From Echinimonas agarilytica (lineage in GTDB: Bacteria; Pseudomonadota; Gammaproteobacteria; Enterobacterales; Neiellaceae), in the NCBI RefSeq assembly GCF_023703465.1, contig NZ_JAMQGP010000002.1:310001-374000 (forward strand): DNA of 64,000 bases. Reading direction: 5' to 3'. The notes beneath the pieces were generated by a model. The model searched no databases and was not told the origin of the DNA. It saw only the letters and a program-made list of their open reading frames with translations. The first letter of the stretch is position 1. The number at the start of each line of letters is the position of its first letter. Shown here piece after piece: positions 37,378 to 45,772 of the stretch. The position numbers and the translations under genes are program-made.

Positions 37378-39546
37378 ATGAAGCTAAGAAACTTGCTCAG
37401 CCTGTTTAGTTTTGCCATAGCAATTTTGCCAATTGTTACGATTTCGTTGTTATTGCTATATCAGCAGAACAAAAGTATTGAACGTTCAATGTCAGAAGAT
37501 TTCAAGCAAACGATGGTGAATTTGGAGCGCGATGCAGACTTTAATATCGAACTTTTTGCCAATGCATTCAAAGTTTTTACGCGAGATAGAAGATTAATAC
37601 TAGCGTTGGAAAATTTCTTATTTACCGGCATCGCTCGTAAAGAAATGGCAGAATTTTCTAGTCAAAGAAGGTTGCTTACATCTTTGTATTTGATGAATCG
37701 TGATTTAGACGTCGTAGAAGAATACAAGGGTCGAATATCAGCACTAGAGCAAAGTACATTGTTGAGTGAAATAAAAGACACTCAGCAACAAGGTAAGTTA
37801 TCGACCGATTACTTTTATATTATTCCTTTTGAAAACCAAGATTTGATTGTCAAAAACAAATTTTTTCAGCATGAAATTGATTCTCCCTATGGGTTAGCTG
37901 TTGTCACACCTTTATTTTTAAATATTTTACAAGATGGCTCTAAGCAAGAGCCTGAAGGTTTTTTGATTGCAGTGGTCTCGGTGGATGCTTTATATCAAGT
38001 GATTGAAAAGCACCTCGCTCCAACAGAGGGGGTTGAAATTATAGGAGACAAAGGGCGCGCATTGATGAGTTCATATAATGGGAATTGGCATGAAGAGGGT
38101 TCCGGTTACGCCAATGTGGAACAACAAATTACCATTGGTAACGATTTTATAGCCAACCCCATGTCTTTTAAGTTAGTGCTTCATGCGGACAAAGAAGCTA
38201 GAACAGAGAGCTTGAAGCAGTCGTATGAAACGGTCGTGATAGGGGTGTTGCTGACACTTCTTGTCACTTTGATTGCTGTGATTCTACTTTTTCGTCAAGT
38301 CTCCGCTCCTTTTGCTCGACTCGCGAGCTCATTGAAGGGGTTTAGTATTGGCAATTACGAACCCGTAAAAGAACAAAATAGGTTCATTGAATTTGAAGAA
38401 GTTCGGCTATTGCTGAATCAAATGGGAGATACTATTAGAAAGCAATTCTCTCATTTAGAAGAAAACAATGATGAGCTTGAGCGAGCCAACCAGTTAAAAG
38501 ATAAGTACCTTGACGATGTGAAAACTTTAAACGCATCGCTTGAGCAGCGAGTGGCGGAACAAACCAGTGAATTGCGTTCAGCTTTGAGTCGTGAAGAGTC
38601 AAATCGAAATGTATTGGAGGGTATTGTAGACGTTAGTATCAAGCTTCAGCGAATCGGTAAGCGTCAAGATATGTTCTCATTAGCCGTTGATTCATTGCAC
38701 GAAATTATGGCGAAGGTTCCAGTCGCTTTTTACTTGGGTGCGAGTAAATATGGACAATCTGATTATTATTCGGTTGCTATGGATGCCTCAGATAACAGTT
38801 ATATTCGCTGCAGCTTAAGCCGTTTTGACTATCGTAAATCCAGTGCAGTACCTAGGCAATTAGACGGCATGAGCACTTCATATCAAGTGTTTACAATGGG
38901 AGCCAGAGACGACTTGTTTTTAGGAGCGCTAGTGATGAAAAAACAGGATGTCACTTCTGATGCTGTCGCTATTATTGGACTGTATGCGAAGCAAGTCAGC
39001 ACGACTTTAGATGCGCTCCAACTCAAATCAGAGTTAGAGAATGTTGCCCGAACCGATGAGCTCACGAACTTACCTAATCGCAAAGCATTTAACGAAGATT
39101 TGAATTTGGTGAGTCATCGCCATGTTCGTTATCCTCAAAGTCATATTGGAATGTTTGTGATTGATGTCAATGGTTTAAAAAACACTAATGATAAATTTGG
39201 CCATGATGCGGGTGACAATTTAATTTGTTCGGTGGCCAATATGTTGTCGCGCATCTGCCGGCAATCCGATCGGGTTTATCGATTGGGAGGAGATGAATTT
39301 GCAATTTTGATTGCAGAAGGTTCCGATGAAAGCTGCCGTGGAATGATGGCTCGATTAGTTCGAGAAAATGAACGGCAGGTACTTAGTGTGAATGACAAAA
39401 GTGGTAATAGTTCACGATCAGTTGTGAGTTTCAGCACGGGGTATGCTTCTACAGAATCGGTTGTTGTCGCTGACTTATTTCAAGTGGCAGACGCACAAAT
39501 GTATCGGCAGAAAGAAGCGTATTATCAAACCAAACTTAATGATTAA
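37378..39546 (+). CDS. Membrane diguanylate cyclase with periplasmic sensor and GAF-like domain
   Basis: 722 residues. TM1 (about 7-27), periplasmic sensor (about 30-280, dCache-like length), TM2 (about 284-305), HAMP-like segment, coiled coil (about 350-405), GAF-like domain (about 415-550) and GGDEF domain to the end. The active site reads RLGGDEF (near 635-641) and the product-inhibition I-site RxxD (RQSD) stands five residues before it. It should be active and feedback-inhibited. It lies 6 bp after a MalE-like binding protein, which probably docks on its periplasmic domain. Output would be c-di-GMP, which commonly promotes exopolysaccharide and attachment. Confidence 0.92.
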   Translation: MKLRNLLSLFSFAIAILPIVTISLLLLYQQNKSIERSMSEDFKQTMVNLERDADFNIELFANAFKVFTRDRRLILALENFLFTGIARKEMAEFSSQRRLLTSLYLMNRDLDVVEEYKGRISALEQSTLLSEIKDTQQQGKLSTDYFYIIPFENQDLIVKNKFFQHEIDSPYGLAVVTPLFLNILQDGSKQEPEGFLIAVVSVDALYQVIEKHLAPTEGVEIIGDKGRALMSSYNGNWHEEGSGYANVEQQITIGNDFIANPMSFKLVLHADKEARTESLKQSYETVVIGVLLTLLVTLIAVILLFRQVSAPFARLASSLKGFSIGNYEPVKEQNRFIEFEEVRLLLNQMGDTIRKQFSHLEENNDELERANQLKDKYLDDVKTLNASLEQRVAEQTSELRSALSREESNRNVLEGIVDVSIKLQRIGKRQDMFSLAVDSLHEIMAKVPVAFYLGASKYGQSDYYSVAMDASDNSYIRCSLSRFDYRKSSAVPRQLDGMSTSYQVFTMGARDDLFLGALVMKKQDVTSDAVAIIGLYAKQVSTTLDALQLKSELENVARTDELTNLPNRKAFNEDLNLVSHRHVRYPQSHIGMFVIDVNGLKNTNDKFGHDAGDNLICSVANMLSRICRQSDRVYRLGGDEFAILIAEGSDESCRGMMARLVRENERQVLSVNDKSGNSSRSVVSFSTGYASTESVVVADLFQVADAQMYRQKEAYYQTKLND

Positions 39547-39683
39547 GGTCAGGATTTTTCTCCCAGCTAATGACACATGTTGTTTTAGCATCCTAGCTTA
39601 TCACGCCTTTATTTTTTCTGACCCAGTAAAGCCTCAATGACTCCATAAATAGTGAGCTTATAGGTGAAGTAAAGCACATAAAT

Positions 39684-39695
39684 GAAAACGTTTTC
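39684..39695. promoter_or_regulatory. Perfect 12-bp palindrome GAAAACGTTTTC (LacI-family-like operator)
   Basis: The palindrome is centred on CG like many LacI/PurR-type operators and lies about 100 bp upstream of the PD40 gene, in the 246-bp gap after the diguanylate cyclase. No LacI-type gene is in the window. Nothing else is seen in that gap. Confidence 0.4.
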
Positions 39696-39792
39696 TTAGT
39701 GGCTGTTCTCGGCTGATTTATACTTGGAATAGATGTGATTTAACGATGAAACATTTGATACTAGATTGACAATGGAGCAGTTGAGAAAGACT

Positions 39793-40947
39793 ATGTTTAG
39801 GAACAATTTACGTTTACCCCTAAAGTTGATTGCTTTGGGAATCTCCAGTTCATTGATGATGAACGCCTCATATGCTGAAATTATATTCAATGCCAAGGTA
39901 ATGGGGCCTGTCACCAATATTTATTCGATGAAAGAGAGTGGAGAGCTTAAGGCGCTGACTCAGAATAAGTATTGGCGAGATGTTCAACAGGATGTGAGTC
40001 AAACAGGGCAAGTTATCTTTGTTTCCAATCGCCAAGACGAGTTAAAGCCAGACATACATCGCACCTCAGAATCGCTTCACTTGTACCTACGACAATCAGC
40101 AACAGGGCACGTTGAACAAATTACCGACGGCAGTTTCAATAGTGTCGAGCCCTTGTTTAGCCCCAATGGTCAGTATGTGGTGTATAAGCGCGTCGCGAAA
40201 GGCAAACCGAATGAGTTGGTTGTAAAAAGCTTATCGCCCGTCAATTCATCGCAAGTTCTATTGTTGGCATCCCAAGTAACCGGGTTTAGCTGGTCTCCAT
40301 CTGGGGATTCAATTGCTGTGACTTATGTTGAATCGGGTATCTCAAAATTGTCGCTCTTGGGGCTGACGAATCAGCAAGAAACCAACCTTCTTAGGGTTCA
40401 ATGGTCGAGTAAAGAACTTGAAAGTACATCAAATAAAATGGATGACGTGTTTTCTGGGCAGTATGTATCGCCGAGCTTTTCGCCTGATGGTCAATACATT
40501 GCGTTCATTCGACACCCCAATCAGCAATCGTCATTTCGTCAGTTGAGCGTGATACATTTGGAGACTGAAAAGGTGGTAAATATGGCGTTGCCCAAGGCTC
40601 AGGTTCAAGCGCCTATTCAGTGGAATGACGCAAGCGATCAGTTACTTTACTCTGCATTGGTCAATTATCGTTTTCGTTACGACGAATCAAAAATGGATCG
40701 GGTGTACGAAGGTGCAATGGAAGTGTTTGAGTCGAATTTAAAAGGGCAAACCAAACAGTTAACAAATTCAGGAGCCATGCATTTTCGACCTGTTTATTCG
40801 CCGGATGAGCGCCAAATTGCTTACTTGTTTTCCGACCGACTTGGAGATAACAGGCAGTTTGCGCTACGAGTGATGACATTAGCAGATGCTCACGAGAAGG
40901 AGTTATTTAATAAGGTATCTGTGCAATCTACTCTGATTTGGCGCTGA
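39793..40947 (+). CDS. Secreted TolB-like PD40 beta-propeller protein
   Basis: ATG at 39793 gives a compact signal peptide (MFRNNLRLPL...NASYA); ATG at 39772 is an alternative with no better ribosome site. About 385 residues hold at least four PD40/WD40-like repeats (PLFSPNGQYVVY, FSWSPSGDSIAV, PSFSPDGQYIAF, PVYSPDERQIAY), as in TolB and in the N-domain of prolyl oligopeptidases. No catalytic domain follows. It stands alone, convergent with the GH6 cellulase gene. A role in binding cell-wall or protein partners is plausible but unproven. Confidence 0.8.
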   Translation: MFRNNLRLPLKLIALGISSSLMMNASYAEIIFNAKVMGPVTNIYSMKESGELKALTQNKYWRDVQQDVSQTGQVIFVSNRQDELKPDIHRTSESLHLYLRQSATGHVEQITDGSFNSVEPLFSPNGQYVVYKRVAKGKPNELVVKSLSPVNSSQVLLLASQVTGFSWSPSGDSIAVTYVESGISKLSLLGLTNQQETNLLRVQWSSKELESTSNKMDDVFSGQYVSPSFSPDGQYIAFIRHPNQQSSFRQLSVIHLETEKVVNMALPKAQVQAPIQWNDASDQLLYSALVNYRFRYDESKMDRVYEGAMEVFESNLKGQTKQLTNSGAMHFRPVYSPDERQIAYLFSDRLGDNRQFALRVMTLADAHEKELFNKVSVQSTLIWR

Positions 40948-40962
40948 TACTTCATCATAAAA

Positions 40963-40990
40963 AAGGGGAGCAAATGCTCCCCTTATACGG
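40963..40990 (-). terminator. Terminator of the GH6 gene (possibly bidirectional)
   Basis: AAGGGGAGCA at 40963-40972 pairs with TGCTCCCCTT at 40975-40984 (loop AA). The minus-strand reading has a run of T after the stem (A-run at 40958-40964), so it ends the cellulase transcript best. Confidence 0.8.
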
Positions 40991-41010
40991 ATTAATAAAG
41001 CCGTTGCAAC

Positions 41011-43494
41011 TTAGTCAAAACGAAGTTTGATGGACGTTGCCGCATCAATTCGGGTGACCTTAACCGACGTCACTCCAGCAAGGCTTTGGCTCACAAAGTG
41101 ACCTTGCGCCACATAAGAACCCCCAGCGTGCTCTACTAACACATCAAACTCACCGCCGTTGTTTTCAACGTATAGGTTCTGCTCGATAGGGTTTGGAAAC
41201 TCCACATGAATGGCCGCTTCACAGCCAAGATCGATTTCCACTTGTGTTCCTTTTGCTGCAATAACAACAGGTTGAAGTGGGTCGATGCCTGGGCAATCAT
41301 CTCTCGGTGGTGGTGGCGGTGGTGGCGGACCCGCAGGATCACTTGCTGCTGGGTAAGCTTTGTCAATGAGTACTGCAAATTGCTCAGGGAACCAACGTCC
41401 TGCATGCGGAGCGTTCTCCATGCCGCCCGTGCCAACTGCATTGTTATAACGGTTAGGAGCGTTTGGATCACACATGGGATCATGTTGCTTTGCTGGGTCG
41501 TTTGGATCAGGCTCAAAGTCAGGATCACTAATGCCATCTGATTCTCCCGGTGGTTTCACCCAGACAAAAGCGTCAATTCCTTCATACGGTGCTGCCCAAG
41601 GTTTGAAGCCAATGCCTCCTGGTTGGTTACACCAGTTTCCGCGATGGAGTCGGCGATCAACACGAGACTCGTTGACAAAGGTGTCAATGTCGGTTGCACT
41701 GCTCACTTGCGTTGGACGTTCAGCGCCACCCCAGCCATTTCGAGCGGTATCGATTAACATGCCCAACGATTCCGGAGCGCCAAGTTCGATCATGGCTAAA
41801 CGCCAATCTTGAACATATGCCTTCTCTTCTAAGTAGTCATTCCACTCATAAAAGTCCGCGGAGCGAATAGGGAAACCAGCAAATGCTAGGTTCGCATCTG
41901 GCATGAATGGTTCTACCACAGGTGTATAGTTCGCTGAGTTTGAAATGAAACCATTGATGCTATCCCATCCTTTGTCAGTGCCTTTAATCACATCTGCAAT
42001 CAATCGCGAACCAGCAGCAAAGTTATCGGACCAACCTAGCCAACCTGAATGAGCAATATCAACATATGAATAGATATTGTCTATCTGGGAAAGCTGATTT
42101 AGGGCGTAGGTAATTCCGTCACGGTATCCACCGGGGCCGTCTGCTTGCGAACAATCGGATTCTGACAAATTAGTGACAAGGTTTGGCAATGAATCCACTT
42201 CGATAATTGCGACGATGCGAATATTGCTGTATTTCGGATCAGATACAATCTCTACAATTGGCGCAATGTATTCGTCTTGATAGCGCTGGAAGCCATTTTC
42301 ATCAATTCTGAGCTCACCATTGGAGGCTAACGCAGCACAATCTCGATTGGGTAAGTCATACACAACAAACATGAACATGCCTGCGTTCTGCTCAAGCGCT
42401 TCGTCTAGGTGGCCGCGCAAACCAATTCCGTCGGTGATTGCTCCGATACGATCCATCCATACGGCAGTGTTGTAACCCGAAATGAGATCCCCATTGGGTT
42501 CTGCTGCTGCCTTAGCAGACCAGATTGGATCAACATAGTATTTAACGCCAACAAATGGATTGTCGACACGTTCGGCTACGTCACCGACAAATATGCTGAC
42601 GATGGTGGTAGAACTTAACTCGCCATCAGTCACAGTCAACGTTGCTTGGTAGCTGCCGTTTTCCGTGTATGTATGACTGGGTGAAACACCTGTTCCCGAA
42701 GTTCCGTCACCAAAATCCCAGCTATATGAGAGGTTATCAGGACCGTTATCTGGGTCGGAGGATTGCGAAGCATCAAAGTCTACGTCAAGTGGCGCAGAGC
42801 CGCTTACAGGTGATGCTGATGCACTTGCAATAGGTGCCTCATTTCCCACAGCGGTGATGGAGATACTTGCGGACGATTCCTTTTCACCATCACTGACTGT
42901 GACGGTTGCTAAGTAAATACCAGCACTGTTGTAAGTGTGACTTACCATATCTCCACTTGCAGTGGTGCCGTCACCAAAGTTCCAGCTATAAGTAAGGTTA
43001 CCATCGGGGCCGTCTGGATCGGATGAGCCTGTCGCGTCAAACATCACGCTCAATGGTGCATCGCCTGATGTGATATCTGATGTTGCGACAGCAATCGGGG
43101 CTTGATTTGCGGGAACACAAATATCCCCTAAAATGTCTGGAACTTCGGCAGCCTCAGCACCTTTTGTGCCGGATATCCCAAATTCTGCAGTGGCTCCCGG
43201 CGCAATAGAGCTGTTCCAAGACAATCCTTCCGCTGAATAGGGGTTAGTGCCTGCAATAGTAGCATTCCAGATGCTTGATATTCGGTTGTCTCCTGAGTAA
43301 TTCCAACTGATCTCCCAGTCGTCGATAGCTGTATTGCCGTCATTAGTGATACTAATTTGTGCGACAAACCCGTTGTTCCATTCGTTGTCAACGGTGTACT
43401 CACATTGTGCTGCATAAGCTGATGATGCAGACATAGATAGGAGGGCAGCACCTATCGATCGTCTCAACCATTGCAGTGCGTGTTGTTGTTTCAT
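41011..43494 (-). CDS. GH6 cellulase with CBM2 and two PKD domains
   Basis: 827 residues. Signal peptide (1-28), CBM2 with flanking cysteines (about 30-128), two PKD domains (about 135-305), GH6 catalytic domain (about 310-700), a linker with eight prolines and an unrecognised C-terminal domain (about 735-827). GH6 motifs match fungal and bacterial cellobiohydrolases: YDLPNRDCAALASNGE with Asp 385, EVDSLPNLVTN with Asp 434 (general acid by family analogy), HSGWLGW and WVKPPGESDG. It is secreted and should release cellobiose from crystalline cellulose; endo versus exo mode cannot be told. GAGG lies upstream of the ATG. Confidence 0.95.
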   Translation of the reverse strand: MKQQHALQWLRRSIGAALLSMSASSAYAAQCEYTVDNEWNNGFVAQISITNDGNTAIDDWEISWNYSGDNRISSIWNATIAGTNPYSAEGLSWNSSIAPGATAEFGISGTKGAEAAEVPDILGDICVPANQAPIAVATSDITSGDAPLSVMFDATGSSDPDGPDGNLTYSWNFGDGTTASGDMVSHTYNSAGIYLATVTVSDGEKESSASISITAVGNEAPIASASASPVSGSAPLDVDFDASQSSDPDNGPDNLSYSWDFGDGTSGTGVSPSHTYTENGSYQATLTVTDGELSSTTIVSIFVGDVAERVDNPFVGVKYYVDPIWSAKAAAEPNGDLISGYNTAVWMDRIGAITDGIGLRGHLDEALEQNAGMFMFVVYDLPNRDCAALASNGELRIDENGFQRYQDEYIAPIVEIVSDPKYSNIRIVAIIEVDSLPNLVTNLSESDCSQADGPGGYRDGITYALNQLSQIDNIYSYVDIAHSGWLGWSDNFAAGSRLIADVIKGTDKGWDSINGFISNSANYTPVVEPFMPDANLAFAGFPIRSADFYEWNDYLEEKAYVQDWRLAMIELGAPESLGMLIDTARNGWGGAERPTQVSSATDIDTFVNESRVDRRLHRGNWCNQPGGIGFKPWAAPYEGIDAFVWVKPPGESDGISDPDFEPDPNDPAKQHDPMCDPNAPNRYNNAVGTGGMENAPHAGRWFPEQFAVLIDKAYPAASDPAGPPPPPPPPRDDCPGIDPLQPVVIAAKGTQVEIDLGCEAAIHVEFPNPIEQNLYVENNGGEFDVLVEHAGGSYVAQGHFVSQSLAGVTSVKVTRIDAATSIKLRFD

Positions 43495-44041
43495 TTTTCG
43501 TCCTCAAATTGATTCCTTCAAATAGGGATCACGAATAATTGCGTTTCAATGAAATCTTCATTGTGTGTGCGTCACGCCTATTCATGGCGCTGGCCAGTCA
43601 AAGCTAATCAAGAAATCTTGAAGGGTCGTCAAAAGTAACGAATAAAAAGTACTAATATAGGCATGTGTTGAAACTTGTACCTAAGCTTTTTCGTAGTTTT
43701 TACATTTTTTGGATGGATACTGAAAATATGAAAGATAACGCTGTTTATCGTGAAAATAGTGGCTTTTTTCGTTCCTAGGAGGGTAAAAGAGAATTATTTT
43801 CAATGTTTAAGTATTTAATTTGAGAGTCGTTAATTTGTGCTTTGTCATGCATTTTTAATGCAATTTTTAGTTAACTTATTGATTAAAATTGTACCTATGA
43901 ATCAGATGGTTAAATTGTGATGTGGGTCATTTGCTGAAAATAAAATGCTGTGAAAGACTTAATTGGGAAGAATTCTAAAGCAGTTATTAATTTGGGCTTC
44001 TACACTTTATTCACTCTGATTTTAGTAGGTGTCAATTACAA
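43495..44041. promoter_or_regulatory. Divergent region between GH6 and AraC-type gene, with inverted repeats
   Basis: 547 bp without a gene, AT-rich. Two inverted repeats lie within 130 bp of the GH6 start: CAATGAA-atc-TTCATTG (43547-43563, perfect 7-bp arms) and TCAAGA-aa-TCTTGA (43608-43621). They are candidate operators. The part nearer the AraC-type gene shows no clear structure. Confidence 0.4.
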
Positions 44042-45223
44042 ATGCTTCAACTGGTACTTTTTAATTTTCATGATGTCATATTGTTCATTACAGTGTTTCA
44101 ATGTCTGTTCTTCTCGTGCTTAATTTTTTATACCAGCTCAGATAGTCAATTCAGCAATCTTCTGCTGGCTGGATTACTACTTTGTACCGCAGCCATCCCG
44201 GTCGACACTCTGATTAACTACGGTGCAGGAATGCGAGAGTGGATGGTGATGCATCATCCTAATTGGTTTTATGTATTTGAGTTTGGCTACTGGTTGCAAG
44301 GCCCTCTTTTGCTTTGGTTTGTTCGGTCTGTCGTCTACCGTAATTTCAAATTGGGGTTGTGGGATACGTTATATGTGGCCCCATGCGTACTTTACTTTGC
44401 GCATCAACTTGGCAATTACCATATGTTGTCAGATGACTTGAAAGCCCACATCCAACAAAATTATGACCTGTTGAGTAGTGAAGTGGCTATTTTTTATTTG
44501 ACTCTCGTGCGTGAGTTTCTTCGCGTGTTTTTTGGCTACAAAGCCGTGATGGAATTGCGCAATTATCAAACTAAGTTGGGCCATCGTTCCATACAGCTTC
44601 AAGGTCATGCGGTAAAAGGCATGAATATATTGGCTTATGGCTTTCTGTCTGTTTGGGTCATTGCTTTTTTGATGAGTGCTTTAATTCTGCTTTCTGTGGA
44701 AGGGATAATGGCCGTCAGTGTAGGGTGGTTGGGTCTTTCTTCAAACTACGTTATGTGTGCGTTAGTGAGCATTAGTATGGCGCTGTTACTTGATTACAGC
44801 AAACAGCTTTCTGAAAATGAACAGATTAATCCTCAACCGGTGAAGTCTGTGAATCAAGTTGACCCTCGTCATGTGAAGGCTCTCGAGTCACTCATGGCGA
44901 CTGAAAAACCGTATTTGGAAAGCAACTTAACTCTCGAATCTTTAGCGCAACTCATTCGTATCTCGCCAAGAAATCTTTCATCGATTATCAATCGTCACTA
45001 CGGGTGTAATTTTTTTGAATTCGTAAACAAGTACAGGATCGAAGCGGCTAAAGCCATGTTGATTGGTAATGATTCTTGCAGAGACACAGTACTCGATATC
45101 ATGTACAACTCCGGCTTTAAGAGTAAAGCGACCTTCAATAATTTCTTCAAAAAATCAGAAGGCGTCACCCCTCGAGAGTACAGAAAACGGCATGCTCAAC
45201 TTGAACATGAAGAGGCTTTGTAG
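44042..45223 (+). CDS. Membrane-bound AraC-family transcriptional regulator
   Basis: 393 residues. The N-terminal 245 residues hold about seven hydrophobic helices. The C-terminal 110 residues are an AraC/XylS double helix-turn-helix: LTLESLAQLIRISPRNLSSIINRHYG for the first HTH, then VLDIMYNSGFKSKATFNNFFKKSEGVTPREYRKR, the AraC signature. Such 7-TM-AraC proteins sense a signal in or across the membrane and bind DNA nearby. Divergent from the GH6 cellulase and flanked by two more cellulose genes, it is the best candidate regulator of this block (inference). Confidence 0.88.
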   Translation: MLQLVLFNFHDVILFITVFQCLFFSCLIFYTSSDSQFSNLLLAGLLLCTAAIPVDTLINYGAGMREWMVMHHPNWFYVFEFGYWLQGPLLLWFVRSVVYRNFKLGLWDTLYVAPCVLYFAHQLGNYHMLSDDLKAHIQQNYDLLSSEVAIFYLTLVREFLRVFFGYKAVMELRNYQTKLGHRSIQLQGHAVKGMNILAYGFLSVWVIAFLMSALILLSVEGIMAVSVGWLGLSSNYVMCALVSISMALLLDYSKQLSENEQINPQPVKSVNQVDPRHVKALESLMATEKPYLESNLTLESLAQLIRISPRNLSSIINRHYGCNFFEFVNKYRIEAAKAMLIGNDSCRDTVLDIMYNSGFKSKATFNNFFKKSEGVTPREYRKRHAQLEHEEAL

Positions 45224-45309
45224 ACCGTTATTTAACCCATTTGTCGTTATCATCTACATTAGAATGAACTAAATTACGCTGCGTTGTATTAACACGTCAG
45301 GATGACTTC

Positions 45310-45624
45310 ATGAAGATACCCCGAAATGATCGATTAGTTTTTGGAGCGGCCGCCGTTGGTGTTTTGATTTATATGATTGCGGTCTTCATCCAACATCAAA
45401 TTCTAGAGCAGAGCATTGAAAATTGCCGTTACTACGCTGATGGCAGAATTGAAAGCTACCTCCATTGTGATCGTCACGACCGTTCCTGTTTTGAGCTGGG
45501 CTCAGATAATATTGCGGTGCCGCCTGATTTTATGGCGCTGTACATGAAGGGCCGAGGCGAACGTCAAGCGTACGTTCAAAAGTATTATCGCTGGTATCTA
45601 CAATGCCTTGAAAGTCATGATTAA
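45310..45624 (+). CDS. Small single-TM protein, uncharacterised
   Basis: 104 residues with one N-terminal hydrophobic segment (about 8-27) and a soluble part with five cysteines (CRYYADGR, CDRHDRSC, YLQCLESHD). ATG at 45310 follows the AraC-type gene by 86 bp. No family recognised. A strong terminator lies 73 bp downstream. The coding call rests on length, a plausible start and the membrane segment. Confidence 0.55.
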   Translation: MKIPRNDRLVFGAAAVGVLIYMIAVFIQHQILEQSIENCRYYADGRIESYLHCDRHDRSCFELGSDNIAVPPDFMALYMKGRGERQAYVQKYYRWYLQCLESHD

Positions 45625-45696
45625 AAGTTTAAGCTCCAAATCTGCGCTTGGAATCCATACTCTGGTTTGACTTAATCCCTGAATATTTGAGTTTAA

Positions 45697-45733
45697 AAAA
45701 AGGCCTCCCTCTGAAAAAGAGAGAGGCCTTTTT
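45697..45733. terminator. Bidirectional rho-independent terminator
   Basis: AAAAAGGCCTC (45697-45707) pairs with GAGGCCTTTTT (45723-45733), with an inner CTCT/AGAG extension. It serves the small TM gene on plus and the cytochrome-CBM2 gene on minus. Confidence 0.92.
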
Positions 45734-45772
45734 AGTACTCATTAACGCGTTTAGTGATCAAACTCTATTTCA

